Below are positions 47,625-61,109 of a stretch of 64,000 bases of DNA, piece by piece. The stretch spans positions 12,685,001-12,749,000 of the forward strand of contig NC_092680.1 of NCBI RefSeq assembly GCF_964355755.1. The letters run 5' to 3'. The position numbers and the translations under genes were made by a program. The first letter of the stretch is position 1. Each line of letters opens with the position of its first letter. The notes under the pieces are model-generated. The model had not been told where the DNA came from. It saw only the letters and a list, made by a program, of their open reading frames with translations, and did not search any database. Origin of the DNA: Antedon mediterranea. Taxonomy: Eukaryota; Echinodermata; Crinoidea; Comatulida; Antedonidae.

Positions 47625-50600
47625 CAAATGTTTTTATACTTTTAATGATAGGTTCGAAGGAAATCTGGAACACCATGATCATTTCAATTCTGCGAACAGT
47701 TATAAAGTTGGTTGATACCCTTATATTACAAAGAACTTCACTCCAAAACACAAACCAGTAGGTATCCGATTGCCCTAAGGGTCACCAAGTTGGTAAAGAG
47801 TTAAAAAACATATTGAAACAAACAATAATACAATAGTTATTCTGTTATACTTGTTTTAATATAAGTACCAGCCTTTCTACAGTACCTAGACTCAGATGAT
47901 TTGATTTCCCTGGTTTAGGCCTAATCTAAATGATATACACTTTTCAAATGAGTAGGCATATAGGCCTAACTATTTCTTTCGCATGATCTGTAAGTTTTTT
48001 CCTTTTCCAACTTTACAACTCCATCTAAACATCAATAATTTATTTGTGATTTATATTTTTGAAAATATAAAATAAAAAACTGCTCCTGTAAATGAACATT
48101 AGTTTTTATTTTATTCGTAATATATTTTACTTTTTTTACTATTATTATTTTAGTTTTAAATTTTAACTGGTCTGTATTTTAGAATGTCGAATATAATGGG
48201 AAAATATAGTAAAATAAACACAGCCAGAAGCTAACGGTAATTTAATTCTTTTCCATTGTTAAACGTATGTAATCAGTTACCGTATAAAATAATATATATT
48301 TAAATCACCCAATCTATCATTTAATATCATATTGTAAATTACATTAATTCTAACTGAAATGGACGTTTAGGTTTCTTAGTCATAAAGGATTTTTTTTAAA
48401 GTTTAATGCTTTTTTTAAGATTAAATTATTTGTTATTGTTGAAACTAATCGATCATTTAAATTGTATTAAACAAGAAGGTAACACAGCACAAAGGTCGCC
48501 TGCTAGATGTTCGTTAATTTTTCTCTGTGAAAAAGTTCTAACTTGTAATTGATGTCTTAAACTCGTTTTTATTGTTAGCTTTATAATGTTAACACCTGGC
48601 CTATGGCTTTTTCTGTTAATAATTGATGATATACCTGTGTTTTCAATCGACCAACCCCAATTCAATCATTTTCCTGTTGAAATACAAAAATCCGGATTTT
48701 TCAACGTTTTTATTCAATAAGAACAACATACTGAATAACATTCTTATACAATAAAATGTATTTTATCTGACTGCCTGTGATGTTTATAATACTAGAAATT
48801 GTATTATTATTTATTTAGTTTTATCATATTAATACAATATGCCTTTTTATAATGATATACTACCGTATATGATTTTGAGACTAGTTTTCTCCGTACAAAT
48901 TCATGAACATTAATATAGAAAGTATTATCAAATTTTGATTATTTTTATAACAAAAATCGTGATTGCATATATATTAATTTATGTTTGTCATTTTTGCCTA
49001 TAGTTATGCAGACAGGATGTTTTAATGCGCAACAATTAGAATTTCAGCTAAAAAAAATATATTAAGATTTGAGGATTTGCTGGTGAAAGTTGGCACTTTA
49101 TGGCCGCTAGAAACGCTAATGGAGCGCGTTCATTTCTCAGCCGTAGGCCTATGCACGTCGTACGCCGGCTTGGTTTTACTGACTCCTTCTTTTTGTCCGA
49201 ATGGGTAATATGAAAAGATGTCTTTGATTTAATATTTAGAGTTCACGATCAAACACTTTAACGCCTAATTAGTCGATTTGTGGCTAGCTAATTTGCCTCA
49301 ATTTTAGCCTGTCAGAGTTACTTTTTCAACAAGAAATCTTTCCGCATTGTCCACCGTGACCTTGACTAAACTACGCTGAAATTATCCAAATAAGTGATTT
49401 GTCTACATAATAGTTTCGACAATACAGTGACCCAAATGTGTACTATTCAGCTACGACGTGTTTCCGTTTCGCGTTTCAATATTTTTGTACAATTGTTTGA
49501 CCTGGGATGACCGATTGGTGAAGGGGAATTCTAAAACCGTGTTCATTCATTTTGACGACGTTAAGTCGAACTGTCAACACACGTGCTTAATTCAATTCGA
49601 TTTGATTCTATCGACGAGTCGAAATGTGTTTATTATAGAATTCAAGGGTCACCAATTTCAGCATAGTACGGTACACTATGTAACTCCATAAACTCATTTG
49701 CCAAATTTTATAATGACTATGTTAAAAAATAGAAATATTCTTTTTACGTATACTTGTATTAAAATTACTATTTTTTAATATTACCTTAATGTGAATTTAG
49801 TTTAAAACACCCTCGCTGCAAGAACACCACATATAAAATATCTAATTGGGATTCATTCCATCAAATTGATCCTTTGATGGCTTAACTGCCTGTTTTATTG
49901 TTAAGCAAGTCTTAAACCAGCATTGCTTCCTTTCTTATGAGGTTACTTTCAATTGTGGTTTTATTTTTGTTTACTATTTATTCATAAAGTTCACTCCGTG
50001 AGCTTGCACTATTTGCGGTTGTTACGGTCTATTTAAAAAGGCTATAGTTTGGGATGTAAATTTAATTAGGGATAATTTGTTTACTATAGCACAAACAAAG
50101 ACACATAATCGATTTATTCACATAAATACCCCCATTATGGAATGTACCGTATTGCACTAAAATAGAATTGTGTATCCGTTTAGGTATAAACCACTGGGCT
50201 ATTAATCTAGAGCGGACACAAGCACTACCCCTGGATGCTCTCTTGACAGGGAAGAGTGAATATAATAATATAATTATAGATTATATTATTATTAATTTCA
50301 CTTTTGCTTGGAGGATTCAAGTTAAAATGTCCACTTGGTGCAGGTATCCAGGTTAAAGTTACGGTGTGAATCATTCATTAGCCAACTCGGCTGCCATCTG
50401 TCTTAGCTATTGCATATATCCAACAGCGTTTCAATCAACATTATACAAGGTGTCTGGCCCTTTTAGACTAATATCGCATACATTGGCCTCTTAAATTGAA
50501 ATGATATAGGTTAACAATTATTAATATGAGTATTATGTATTATAGCTGTTACTGAGTTTTTTCCAATTCTTGGCTCATCGCTCGTGTAATTTTTGTGGTG

Positions 50601-51713
50601 ATCGGACTGTTTATCACAACGTTGTTTATTTTTTTATATAGGCCTACTTTTTTATTCTGTTTACAGAAGTTATACAAATCTGAAATTAAATATTAAATAT
50701 AATATGTCATTTACTTACTAAAACATTATTCTTATTGAATTCCAATGGGCGTTAATTTGCGTTTTCAACATTCACAAAACTTACATAGTTTTAACAAGAA
50801 AACGAAAAAAAAAACTTGCTAAGGCAGTGTTGAAATAAAAGAAACGAAATTTAAGGTATCAAAAAATGTAAATATTTGTTTACTCTTATATTTTAGGCAT
50901 ATAAGTATTATTATTCTTCTTCTGAAGTATGTTATAAAGTGTAGGCCTAGGCCTATAGTGTGTTAAGAATAACACCGGCCTATACTTTTATTCATGTAAA
51001 ATATAACCTGACAACAGAAATTTTCCCCGTTGCTTTATTGACATCTATTCTATTAAGAGATAAAGCCAATTATTCATATTACCCTGTAGTATTGTACAAC
51101 ATGACACGATGTTAAAACATTACTAATAACCTAACTATGTTATAGCTGTACAATAAAAGGTCCGTTATTTAAATATCATTATATTGTTACATGGTATAAT
51201 CAAACATCTTTAATCTTTAATCTTCGCTCATTATTCCTTCACACTTGGTTTACAGTCCATAGCCCGGAGCTCCCAGAAGCGCAAATATTCTACTAGTCGA
51301 GGTTCAATGTATAATCGGTCTTTGCTATTAAAGAAAAAACTCGAATAATGCCCTTATTGTTAAGCTACCAATTGAATTGACTTAAGTCTTCGACAACTTT
51401 TATGCTCTTAACAAAATTGAGCAAATATTCGGTACACTTCTAGCCTCTGCGTTTGAGTATTTCCAAGGTCCCTTAAAATACTAACTGTTCAGCAAATACT
51501 GGTGCTTTGTGTTGCTCTGGTTTTGGGCTATAGAATTTCAATCCTCAATTTATTTTCTTTTATTCTAATCTATATTTCCTTCACAAGAACAATATCAATC
51601 ATCTTTTGTGTCACTGTACTTTTAGGTCTGTTTTTGATCTATACAACTCATTAAAAATGTCCTATTTTTGGAAATTTGATTGGATGTTGAGTTCAATTTG
51701 ATTGAAATATATA
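47625..51713. other. Non-coding span, nothing firm
   Basis: ORFs at 48453-48665 (-), 49458-49691 (+) and 50168-50356 (+) have no motif or splice context. The part at 49080-49640 is less AT-rich than its flanks, with CGTCGTACGCCGGCTTGG near 49158, and could hold regulatory sequence or an unrecognised exon. Confidence 0.4.
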
Positions 51714-52010
51714 TTTATACTGGGTAACCTCTTCAGTCAAAGACTGGTCTCCCAGAGGGCCCAGTTGGTGATCAGTGGCTGTGATGTACTAATACACCGG
51801 GGTAACCCCCTACTCGTCTCGAAAGATGTACTAGGTTCTTTAAAGTGCACACGAGCAAGTTGTGTACACTGGACCTACGGTTTATAGTCCTTATCCGAGA
51901 AGACTCGTTCTACCACCAGACCCATGGAGTGAGTGAGCTCGAACCCCTGCCGATGTTATGGCTACGTGATTACGGTTCCACTGTCTTAACCGCTCGGCCA
52001 CTCACCCAGC
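51714..52010 (-). mobile_element. tRNA-derived SINE, full-length copy
   Basis: Read on minus, the element starts with a tRNA-like head at about 52006-51926: GGTGAGTGGCCGAGCGGTTA carries an A box of the Leu/Ser type (TGGCCGAGCGGTTAAG) and GGGGTTCGAGCTC is a B box. A GC-rich body follows (CTTTCGAGACGAGTAGGGG, GGGCCCTCTGGGAGACCAGT) and it ends in GAGGTTACCCAGTATAAA. No coding capacity. The body is shared with the copy 650 bp to the right. It would be transcribed by Pol III and mobilised by a LINE. Confidence 0.8.
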
Positions 52011-52660
52011 TTGGCCACTTCCAACTAGAGTATAGCTGATGTTGGTTTCTGCACCCACTGTTCTTTGGCAACAATTTGAATTTGTCTGCTACAACTATGT
52101 AACTTCAACAAATACGAAAAACTATGTGATCAACTCATAACTTTTCACTCAAAAATCATTTGCTGATGCTGCTTTTTCGAGTATTTTTATTTTGAACTTA
52201 TTTTGTTACTACTTTTTATCTCACACGACTATTCAAATGATAATAGAAAAATTTGTGTGGAATAGGTTTGAGTTAAAAAGTTCAATCTGAATAAACTTTA
52301 AAACATTATAAAGCACTTCATGGTAAAAAGCGCCATCAGTCATCTTGTGAGCTAACGATAAATATGCCTTAACTTCAAGAAGTTCCTAAATGTTATCAGC
52401 CTCAAACTATTTTTTTATTCTTATTTCCTTTCCTTACTTTCTTCTGAGTTAAAATAAAAATGATTACGCTTTTAATCAATTAGTAATCAAATACAGTAGT
52501 AACAGAAGCCACCTTCATTCTCATTAATATTATTTACGTCTATTTTTAGACGCAGAATAAAACAACAGAATAATTTCATGATTGAATTGTTGATTTTAGG
52601 AATCAATGCTAACTAAAAGGACATAAGATGAATAAAGATTAATATTTGAATTTGTTATTT

Positions 52661-52836
52661 TTTATACTGGGTAACCTCTTCAGTCAAAGACTGGTCTCCC
52701 AGAGGGCCCAATTATGATCAGTGGCAGTGTGTGTACTAGTAGACAGGAGTAACCCCTGCTCGTCTCGAAAGATTTACTAGGTTCTTTAACGTGAAAATGT
52801 GAGCTAAATGTGTACACTGGACCAACGGATTATAGT
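52661..52836 (-). mobile_element. tRNA-derived SINE, copy lacking the tRNA head
   Basis: This matches the 3' body of the element at 51714-52010 in the same orientation, including the terminal TTTATACTGGGTAACCTCTT and GTCTCCCAGAGGGCCCA words, with scattered substitutions. It stops after the TGGACCAACGG word, so the tRNA-like promoter is missing and the copy is inactive. Confidence 0.8.
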
Positions 52837-55225
52837 AGATGCCTAATACGTTATCTTAATTCGGTTATTCTATGTATGTTGTCGAACAAGACAGTTAAGA
52901 CTGTGAATGCGAATCTATAAAATAAATATAAATAAACAAAAATACTATTAATTAACCTTCTTTATTTCGTAGGGACTAGACTGCAATGCTGATAAGAATA
53001 ACAGGCATATAATATCATTGCAAACATGAAGGAATATGAAAGTGCATCTTGCACAGAATCTTTGCGAAATCTGAAAACAAATAGAGAAGACAAAAACTGA
53101 CAGGCTGACAATTAAAGGTAAAGACGTATATAGATGCATCTTACAGATATAATATGCAAATGCTTATATACAGGACATATGGAATTAACTGTATGTATGC
53201 TTTTAATTATTACTTTTGTGCTTATTTAAGTTTACATTCACACAAATGGTCTAAAAGAGAAACATCTTCAAAGTGTCGATAGCCACTTTGAGCTTGTATG
53301 TCCCTGTGTAAACACCAATTTCAAACGTGAAACCGGTGAACAAAGGTATACACCCTCCCCTGAGTACTCCCTCCACTTGTCAGCCAAATTATGAATATAA
53401 AATCCACCAGCATACGTCAATATAGGCTTCTGTCTTACACACGTTTTGAGGAATAGGTGTTACACGCTATTGTTACTTGTGCAAATTAAAATGCTTAAAA
53501 TGACAAAGATTCTTCTGAAATCAGAAGAGTCTTACTGATGGGTACTTCATGAGTTAGATTACCACTAAGCGTATACTAATTTTTTTAATACATCAATACA
53601 TTAGTAAATAGGTGTCCTCGGCCCACTTATTATATTTTGGATAACTGAATGGCCTATTTTCATCACTTTGTTGGGATAACACGTACTTTAACAATCAATG
53701 TATGTATTACTGTTATTAAAAAGGAACAATAACCATTAACAAAGAAAAAAAGTTAAGTTATCAACTTTAATACACTATTAAGTAAATGTGCTTTTATCAA
53801 AATGAGATAACCTTTGACCTAAATATAGGCATAATTTCAGATTTTAGTGTTTTTACAATCAATTAAAGCACAGTTCCCTTGGTTTATAAACAATCTGTTA
53901 ATTACCGTATTGTTTTGGTGAAAATTCAATCTTAAAACTTTATATTTTTTTTGGTGTATGCTAGTGGCAAACTTACTTCCTAAAACATATTTTGAGTAAC
54001 TTAAATGAAATCAGAATTAATTTATTATTCATCGCTAAAATACTTACGACTACTCGGATTATGCTAACCAACAACAGAATGCTTTTTAAAAATCGAAATC
54101 AATCATGGCCGCCGGGGGCGTCGTTCAAAGATATCGATCCACATTTTCATAACGAATAATATCTTTAAACGTAAATCCCAAATTGTGCTTTTGACTAGTA
54201 GTTAGTATTATTAGTAGTGAAAGAGTAAATACATTATTATTATTATTAATTAGTGCTATTATTTTGTTAAAGAATTATTGTCTTAAGGTCTAGATTAGAA
54301 ATCGATCTGCGCTTTGTACCCTCTAATTCAATCTAATACAACATGTATTTACTTTATTAATTAACACAATAGTCGAACTTTAAAATAAAAAAGAAAATAG
54401 GCAGGTTAACTAAAGATAGTAGTTGATCCAGGCATGAAGAAATAGAGATAAAAGGCCGTCAAAAAGCAAGTTGAATTTACCATTCTGAATAGCTTAGGCC
54501 TACTGCGCTATATACGCTTATATGTCACAAACAGACAACATAAACACTTTAAAAAATTATTGTTTAAAGAATCAATTTTTATGAATTATCATCTCATTAA
54601 TATTACTATCATCAACGTAATTATCAACGTCATCACATCGTCATGAACATCTTTATTTAAAGTTACTAATTATAATTTAATAACTACAAACATGTAACAT
54701 TTTGTGAGAGTGGTGCCAATTTACATCTGTTTATGTTTTTTCGTAAAGTCACTGCTTTATTCTAATTAAAATCAGTTAAAAAACTTGATTCATTTAAGTA
54801 ATCATAATCAATCGAAATCATTATTCAGATCATAATTGTTAAAATGAGTTCCTCCAGTTTATAATAAACAGATGGTGAAATTGACTATGTGTCTTAAAAC
54901 ACAAAGAGAAAGTTAAAGGTTTCTTTAATAGAAACTATCGCCTATAGCCAACAATAACAAAGAAAGTAAGTGTGTCAAAAAGAATAATAACTGATTTAAG
55001 CTAACATTTACAATATAGTATATTCATAGTGTATAATAGACTGGAATGGTCACCCCCGGTAAAAATATTGTTGAAATAATTTATAATATATTTACATGAA
55101 TTAATAACACTTAATTTGAAAAAATTAAAAATCAATTAGTCTGTACAGATCTTAAATTAAAACAGAAAAAAAACAACATCAGGAAAAGTTTTTAAAGTGA
55201 CAGTAGATCAGTTTACATACACAAC
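52837..55225. other. Non-coding DNA
   Basis: No exon or repeat recognised; a 63-codon minus ORF at 52948-53139 is not supported by any motif. Confidence 0.4.
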
Positions 55226-55297
55226 CCGAATACACGAATGCATCCGAATGTACGAACGTACCCGAATGCACGAACGTACCCGAATACGTGAATCGTA
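55226..55297. repeat. 18-bp minisatellite, four units
   Basis: Units are CCGAATACACGAATGCAT, CCGAATGTACGAACGTAC, CCGAATGCACGAACGTAC and CCGAATACGTGAATCGTA. The two middle units differ by two bases. On the minus strand they read as repeated TFVHSG hexapeptides inside a 105-codon ORF (55179-55496), which I treat as a by-product. Confidence 0.85.
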
Positions 55298-58200
55298 ATG
55301 AGTGTAAACCAGGTGCTGGTGGTTTTTTTACTAATATTATTTTCAGTTCTCTAATCCCAATATCTAACACAGTATTGTGTATTCGGAATAAAAAAACAAA
55401 CATTACTGGGGTTTTTTCCGACCTTATGGTATAATGACATAGTTTATTTAAATTGAGAACACGAATTTTGAGGTAGCAATACGTGCTAGGGAACACCAGG
55501 ATATTAGTTCGTATGTTAGATTGTTAAGGTAGCAAATAGGATATTAGTAATATAGTTCGTAAGTTAGATAACGACATTTTAACTTAGGCATGTTGAATAT
55601 TGTTTTTTATACACACTTTTCATTATATTTTAATAGCTAAATATTATTTCATAATTTTAGAACCTTTTTCATTTTTCATAATTTATCTCGTAGTATGAGA
55701 CTTCTACATACAGTAAAGATTGCATACTCTTAGTTTGTACTTTTAGGTTATCCACTATACATGGTATTTCAAATAACACTTTTTAAAGTTAAAATTTGAA
55801 AGTTTTAAGAATTTTATTTAAAATCCTTTGAATTGTCAAGGTTTTAAACATTTTACTATTTTTTTGTAAAACAGCTGTTGGGTGTATTTTTTTACAAAAA
55901 AACTGTAAATGTAACAGTTTTTTTTTAACACTGTAGGCATATACATGGTATTTCAGATAGTTTAGAAGAGAAATTTCAAAAGTAATTCAATTGACGATTT
56001 AGATGTATGGCTTTGTGCTTTAATCGATTAAAGCACATACAATAATCGAATCTTTTCAACATATGGATCCATAAACTTTATTTTCATTTTGTCCCATGGA
56101 TTTACGTAATATTTCTCATAAATTCCTATAATAAATAGTTTGAAAACTACCATACTAAACAATAGAATAACCAATTTAACTGTTTGAAAAAAAGGTTGTG
56201 CAAATGTACAAGAATAGGTTCAATGTTAAAAAGCTAATATTGACTACGACCTTCTCATGAAACTTGATATTCTTCTGTTAAAAGTCGTTCTCCAAATCAC
56301 ATAATCAATTTTTATATTGATCTTATTTATCTGCTATTTGTACAATGATCTGCTTCACAAACGAAAGCTATTTGAGAATATAAAATATGAGACGGGGTAC
56401 CAAAGTGTAAACTTAGAACAACAATAGTGTCTTAGCTGTTCAAACAGTAAATGTGATACGTTTGGAAGCATCAACTATAGTTTACAAAAGAAGACAAGAA
56501 TTACAGAACAAATACAATTCGATATGAACGTTTGAATGAGACAAAGATGATATGATAGGAATATAGCGAAATAAGCAACTTGTTTAAAATTGGCAGATTA
56601 TTGTGATGTTAGACCGATTTATTTGTAAGAATCAAAAACATTGGTTTTATGTTTATGTGAGCACTATTTCCACTTTTTTTGAAACGAAAAAAAATTCGCA
56701 ACCACACATGTACTGTAGGAGTTCATAAAAGATTCGAATAATTTGTCAGTGTGAAACTTAATACATTTCGGGTATAGGCCTACATGATTGTTTATTTGTT
56801 GATATTTGTAAATTATTATTTTTTATATTTTGTCAGGAACGTCTCTGCTGCATTGAGCCATACAACTTTATTGCATGGTCTCATGTTATATCATTTCAAG
56901 TTTCTTTATTTTTGTTCAGGAAAAAGGAATTATTTTAGTTTTAGAAATGTATTATTGAAAACATAATTACGTCCTTTGCTAATTTTATGAACAGAACCCA
57001 CTTTCAAGTTGAGACTAATATACGATCTGTACGGTTCAGTCACCTCTAGTGCTAGTAGATGGCTGTAAGTGATTTAAATTGAATTTCGCCTGTACGAAGG
57101 AAGAGCAGCTCTTTCCCCTGAAGATAAAGCCCGGTAGCCACTGTCATTTTATAAACCTGTATTATTACCGTATCGTGTTTCTCTCTGTAGAATTTAAAGG
57201 CAAGGTGTTGGTTGTGAGATTCTCTGGGGAGTGATTGATCTAGATGTATTTTCATTAACGTCTAATCCAATGCAACTAAATTCCAGTAATGTCTTTGGAA
57301 TATGACTTTGTAGAAATTTAACTTTTTTTTTCCAAAGATAATGAAAGAGTTAATATAGAGTTTCCGCTTATTTCTCCTTCCTTAAAGCAATGAATTGTTA
57401 TTGTCCCGTAAGCTTTAATTTTGTATTACATTATATCACCTGACTAATTGTACTAATTAATGTTACTAATTGAGTGAGGTACGATAAATTAGCATAAATA
57501 GTGGGCAATTAACCTTGTATATAATACAGATTACATTCTGTAACCATTCATTATGGAACCAGTAGTAACACACTTTTCTGTTTTGAGTGTTATTACCAAT
57601 GACGTCATTATCGTTATTTTTTGCTTCCTCTGTTAACTATTGAATATGAAATTATGGGTGCCTTTATTGTCACAACTGAAACAGGACTGTAAATAATAAT
57701 GCGTGTATAGGGCTACTCGTTCTTCCCACCCGGAATTAGAAACAATATATAGATAATTTTTTTAAAGATAATTTTCCCTTTTGCGTTATAAAGTCAATAA
57801 GAAATTTCCATTTTTTTTATATTAAAGAAAGTTTGTATTACGTTGTATATACATTTACTATCACTACTAGTATCATCACATCCATTAAGGTCATATCTTC
57901 GACATCACCAACATTTACTAAAGGTAAATTGTTTATTTCTAATTGATTGTGTCCAATTATCAACCAGACAATAATTTATTTGGCAAATTTGTTAGGCCTA
58001 ACTACCGAAATTACTTTTCGTATATTTTCAATCAAATCAAAAGAAAACTTAGTTTAGTTAGGACCAAGGCTTCAATAATGTTCAATACGCCTTTCTAACA
58101 AAAAGATTACACATAACACTAATAGGCCTAATATTTTTACATTTTCCTTAATAACAAAGAATTCGTCATTAAAAAATGTGGTTGTGGTCGACTGAACAGC

Positions 58201-58634
58201 GCGTAAATTACGCTAATGCTGATTGGTTGTAATTGGACTGATGTAAATTGGCGAGCGTTAACTTGTGAGAACTAATTGTAGTGTCATTACACACAACAAG
58301 TGACTCATTATTGTACATGAATGATATCTAAATGAGTCGAATGTGTTCGACTTAATTAGCGTAGTCTGAACTGTTATGAAGGATGGTACTAAATTATAAT
58401 TACCCATTTGTTAAATTGTTGCATATATTCTTAGATTTAAAACATGAAAATAAAATTTCAGTGAAGGCATTTTCGATAATGCAAGTAAATTGTTGGAGTG
58501 ATAACTTTGTACATTATAATAAGCCAATTGTAATTGCCTCGTCTATATTATATATTCATTGAACTGCAGATATGATATGAATACAAATTAATAATTACAA
58601 GAAACATATTGTAACACATTAGTACACACATTCT
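55298..58634. other. Non-coding DNA
   Basis: A 67-codon minus-strand ORF at 57052-57255 lies in a less AT-rich stretch and has an ordinary amino-acid composition (MTVATGLYLQGKELLFLRTG) but no family match that I recognise. The remainder is AT-rich with no repeat delimited. Confidence 0.4.
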
Positions 58635-58794
58635 AAAGCTCTGTCTACACTATACACTTTATGTCATAAAAACATGTGATGTGCCCATATATGGACATGA
58701 CGATGTCATATCACTACCATATTTAGGAATACCACTACCATATTTAGGCACATCACACTTTTTTGGTCAAACTAGTTTGATAGTGTAGATCTTT
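58635..58794. mobile_element. Palindromic MITE, copy E
   Basis: Left terminus AAAGCTCTGTCTACACTATA and right terminus CTAGTTTGATAGTGTAGATC are inverted partners. The interior has GATGTGCCCATATATGGACA and TCATATCACTACCATATTTA twice. It is very close to copies B and C and includes the inner palindrome CAAACTAGTTTG near the right end. Confidence 0.8.
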
Positions 58795-60827
58795 GTGTAT
58801 TCAACGTGTTTATGTTATCCGTTTATGAAACACCTTGAGCAGTTTATCAAACGTTTAGGCCTAAACACATTTAAAACATTCTAACATTAAATTAAATCTT
58901 TTTTGATGGGTCCTTTTTCAATGTAAATATGTTCTGTTTCATTGTTTGAATGTGATATTGGTTATCGCGGTATAATAAAAAAAAGTGAGCCAACCATTGG
59001 TCTATGTGTCCTACAAAAGTTAGAGATTCATTATGTGTAGGCCTAAGTAACTTCACCGAATAGGAAATATGGAAGTATGTTATAAAACAATGGTATAACA
59101 CAGCATATGTTACCGTGATTGAATTGAAAGTATACGGTAGATTCACTAACAAGAAAACAATAGCAAGGATTTTCCTTCCATTCTAATAACGCGACTTAAA
59201 ATTTAGCCTCGGGGTATCAAGTTGTAAAAAACTAAAAAAAGAAGAAAAACTTAAGCATCTTTTCTGAATTCTAAATCAAATAGTATGTTGAAAGACGTGA
59301 CCACTAGAACAATGTATTTAAAGAGGTTTGGGTTGATTGTACGTCTTAATATCCACATTGTTGTTTCAGCCCATTTGAACAATAATATTTGAAGTCCTGC
59401 ATAAGTATAATCTGCTATATTTTAATTATTATCATTTAAGTTGATTTAAAAAATAATAGTTTGTCGAATATACATTGCTGTATAAGTTTCTTTATAAAAT
59501 TATGTTAAAAATATTTACTGCATGTAAAATAAATAATTTTAAATAATAGGTCATAGAAAAGCATGTATCAATAATAGAATTCGATACCATTCATTCGGGT
59601 AAGGTATCATTGTTTAAAAAATCAAATTATTTCAAACATGAATAAAAAATAGTAAGAGAAATATTGAAATTGACGCAGCGTCATCTTGTTTACCGATAAC
59701 TACAGAGATAGATTTTATTCTCTATGAGTAAAGAGGTTGATCATCAAAAAACGTTAAAAGAAATTGAAAAATCAATAAATAATTATAAGGAGACGTTCTA
59801 AAAATTATTATGTATTTTTATAGAAAATGAAGAAAATTAATATCGAGAACAAACTCATAAACTATTAACACATATTATAAACTATTAACAAATTAAATTA
59901 ACAAATATATACATAAACACTATCAAACTTTATTTTTCATTAAACTCAAAGAAAATAAAGTTCAGTAAACCAAAATACATTTATATATTGCCATGCATAA
60001 TGATACATCGTATTGATTTTGAAAGCAGAGCAGTTGACTGTGCAGTGGGTTAGCCATAACTTGGCATTTGTATACATAGGCCTATACCCTTTTCTTATGT
60101 TTTGAAAGCAATATTCTATTACTAAACGAACCATATTCTATTAAGCCTATTATTATTGTTGTTAATTTATACAATGCAAACTATAATAAATTTTAAACAT
60201 AAAAAATAATGTTTCAAAATAAATGAGTGCCTGAATTCTGAGTTAAAATGTAACATTACGAGTTTAGAGTTTACATTTTAGAAAATTGCAAATTTTAAGT
60301 TAAAATTTATCCCAATATAAATTTCGAGTTAATATCTAGAGCAACAACTTAATATCAACAATTGATTGATTGACTTGACGCGTACTTATTACAAAATGCA
60401 AGTTACACCAGCTCAATGTATTTATATATGTTGCTTGTAAAGCCATGCCCTGTTTTAATGTTTGTATTCAGGGGATAAAATTGCAAATTTTGACGTGTAA
60501 GTCCAGGTGAAGGTTGCTTACTATCTTAAGGAACGCGCAATCCGTCATTAAGTAAGCGTTTTCAAACATTGAACTTAAGGAATTGAAAGTACGCCTAAAT
60601 TACTACACAGCTTTTTCTCTGATTAAAGTCATGTTTCCAGAGGCAAGGCCAATCATGACATGTTTAACTGACTGTCAGAAAGAAAGTGTTGAAGAGTACA
60701 TTTTTCTAAAGTGACAAATACTTCGATTATACTCATACAAAATGCCTTCTATCCCAAATTATGATTTTTTTATTTTTCTAGAGATTATTGTTATTAAAAA
60801 CATACTGAATTCATTCAATTGACTTGA
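58795..60827. other. Non-coding DNA
   Basis: A minus-strand ORF at 58892-59152 abuts the MITE and has no motif; nothing else is recognised. ACTATTAACA occurs repeatedly near 59860-59895. Confidence 0.4.
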
Positions 60828-61109
60828 CACCTGAAGTATGATGTTGAGATCCATTACATTTTTATTTACTGGTTAGTAGTTCTAGTTCATTTTTTGCTGC
60901 TGCCAATTCTGTATCTTCGTCATACTTTCGTAATTCAATTCGACTTCACAACGCTATTACGCGTACGTCTACACAGCGTTCCACGCATGCTCATTGTTTT
61001 ACTGATTGTGCGCAATTATTTTCGACTGCGTAATCTTGTGGTGCCTCCTATCATTAAGGTCATGTCGTCATCATGTCTGTGGCCCCGTTGTCCGTTTTGC
61101 AGCAAGTGA
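60828..61109 (+). CDS. Unidentified hydrophobic ORF, 93 codons, no ATG start
   Basis: The plus-strand frame is open from just after a TGA at 60825 to TGA at 61107. The second half (from about 60895) is much GC-richer than its surroundings and uses codons evenly, which is why it stands out. The peptide has two hydrophobic stretches (IFIYWLVVLVHFLLPILYL and MLIVLLIVRNYF) and ends CLWPRCPFCSK. There is no early ATG, so if real it would be an internal or last exon of a membrane protein. No family is recognised and chance is possible. Confidence 0.2.
   Translation, partial: HLKYDVEIHYIFIYWLVVLVHFLLLPILYLRHTFVIQFDFTTLLRVRLHSVPRMLIVLLIVRNYFRLRNLVVPPIIKVMSSSCLWPRCPFCSK

Noticed and set aside
51702-52039. 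Two 61-64 codon plus-strand ORFs
   Set aside because: They lie in a SINE and read antisense to its tRNA-like head.
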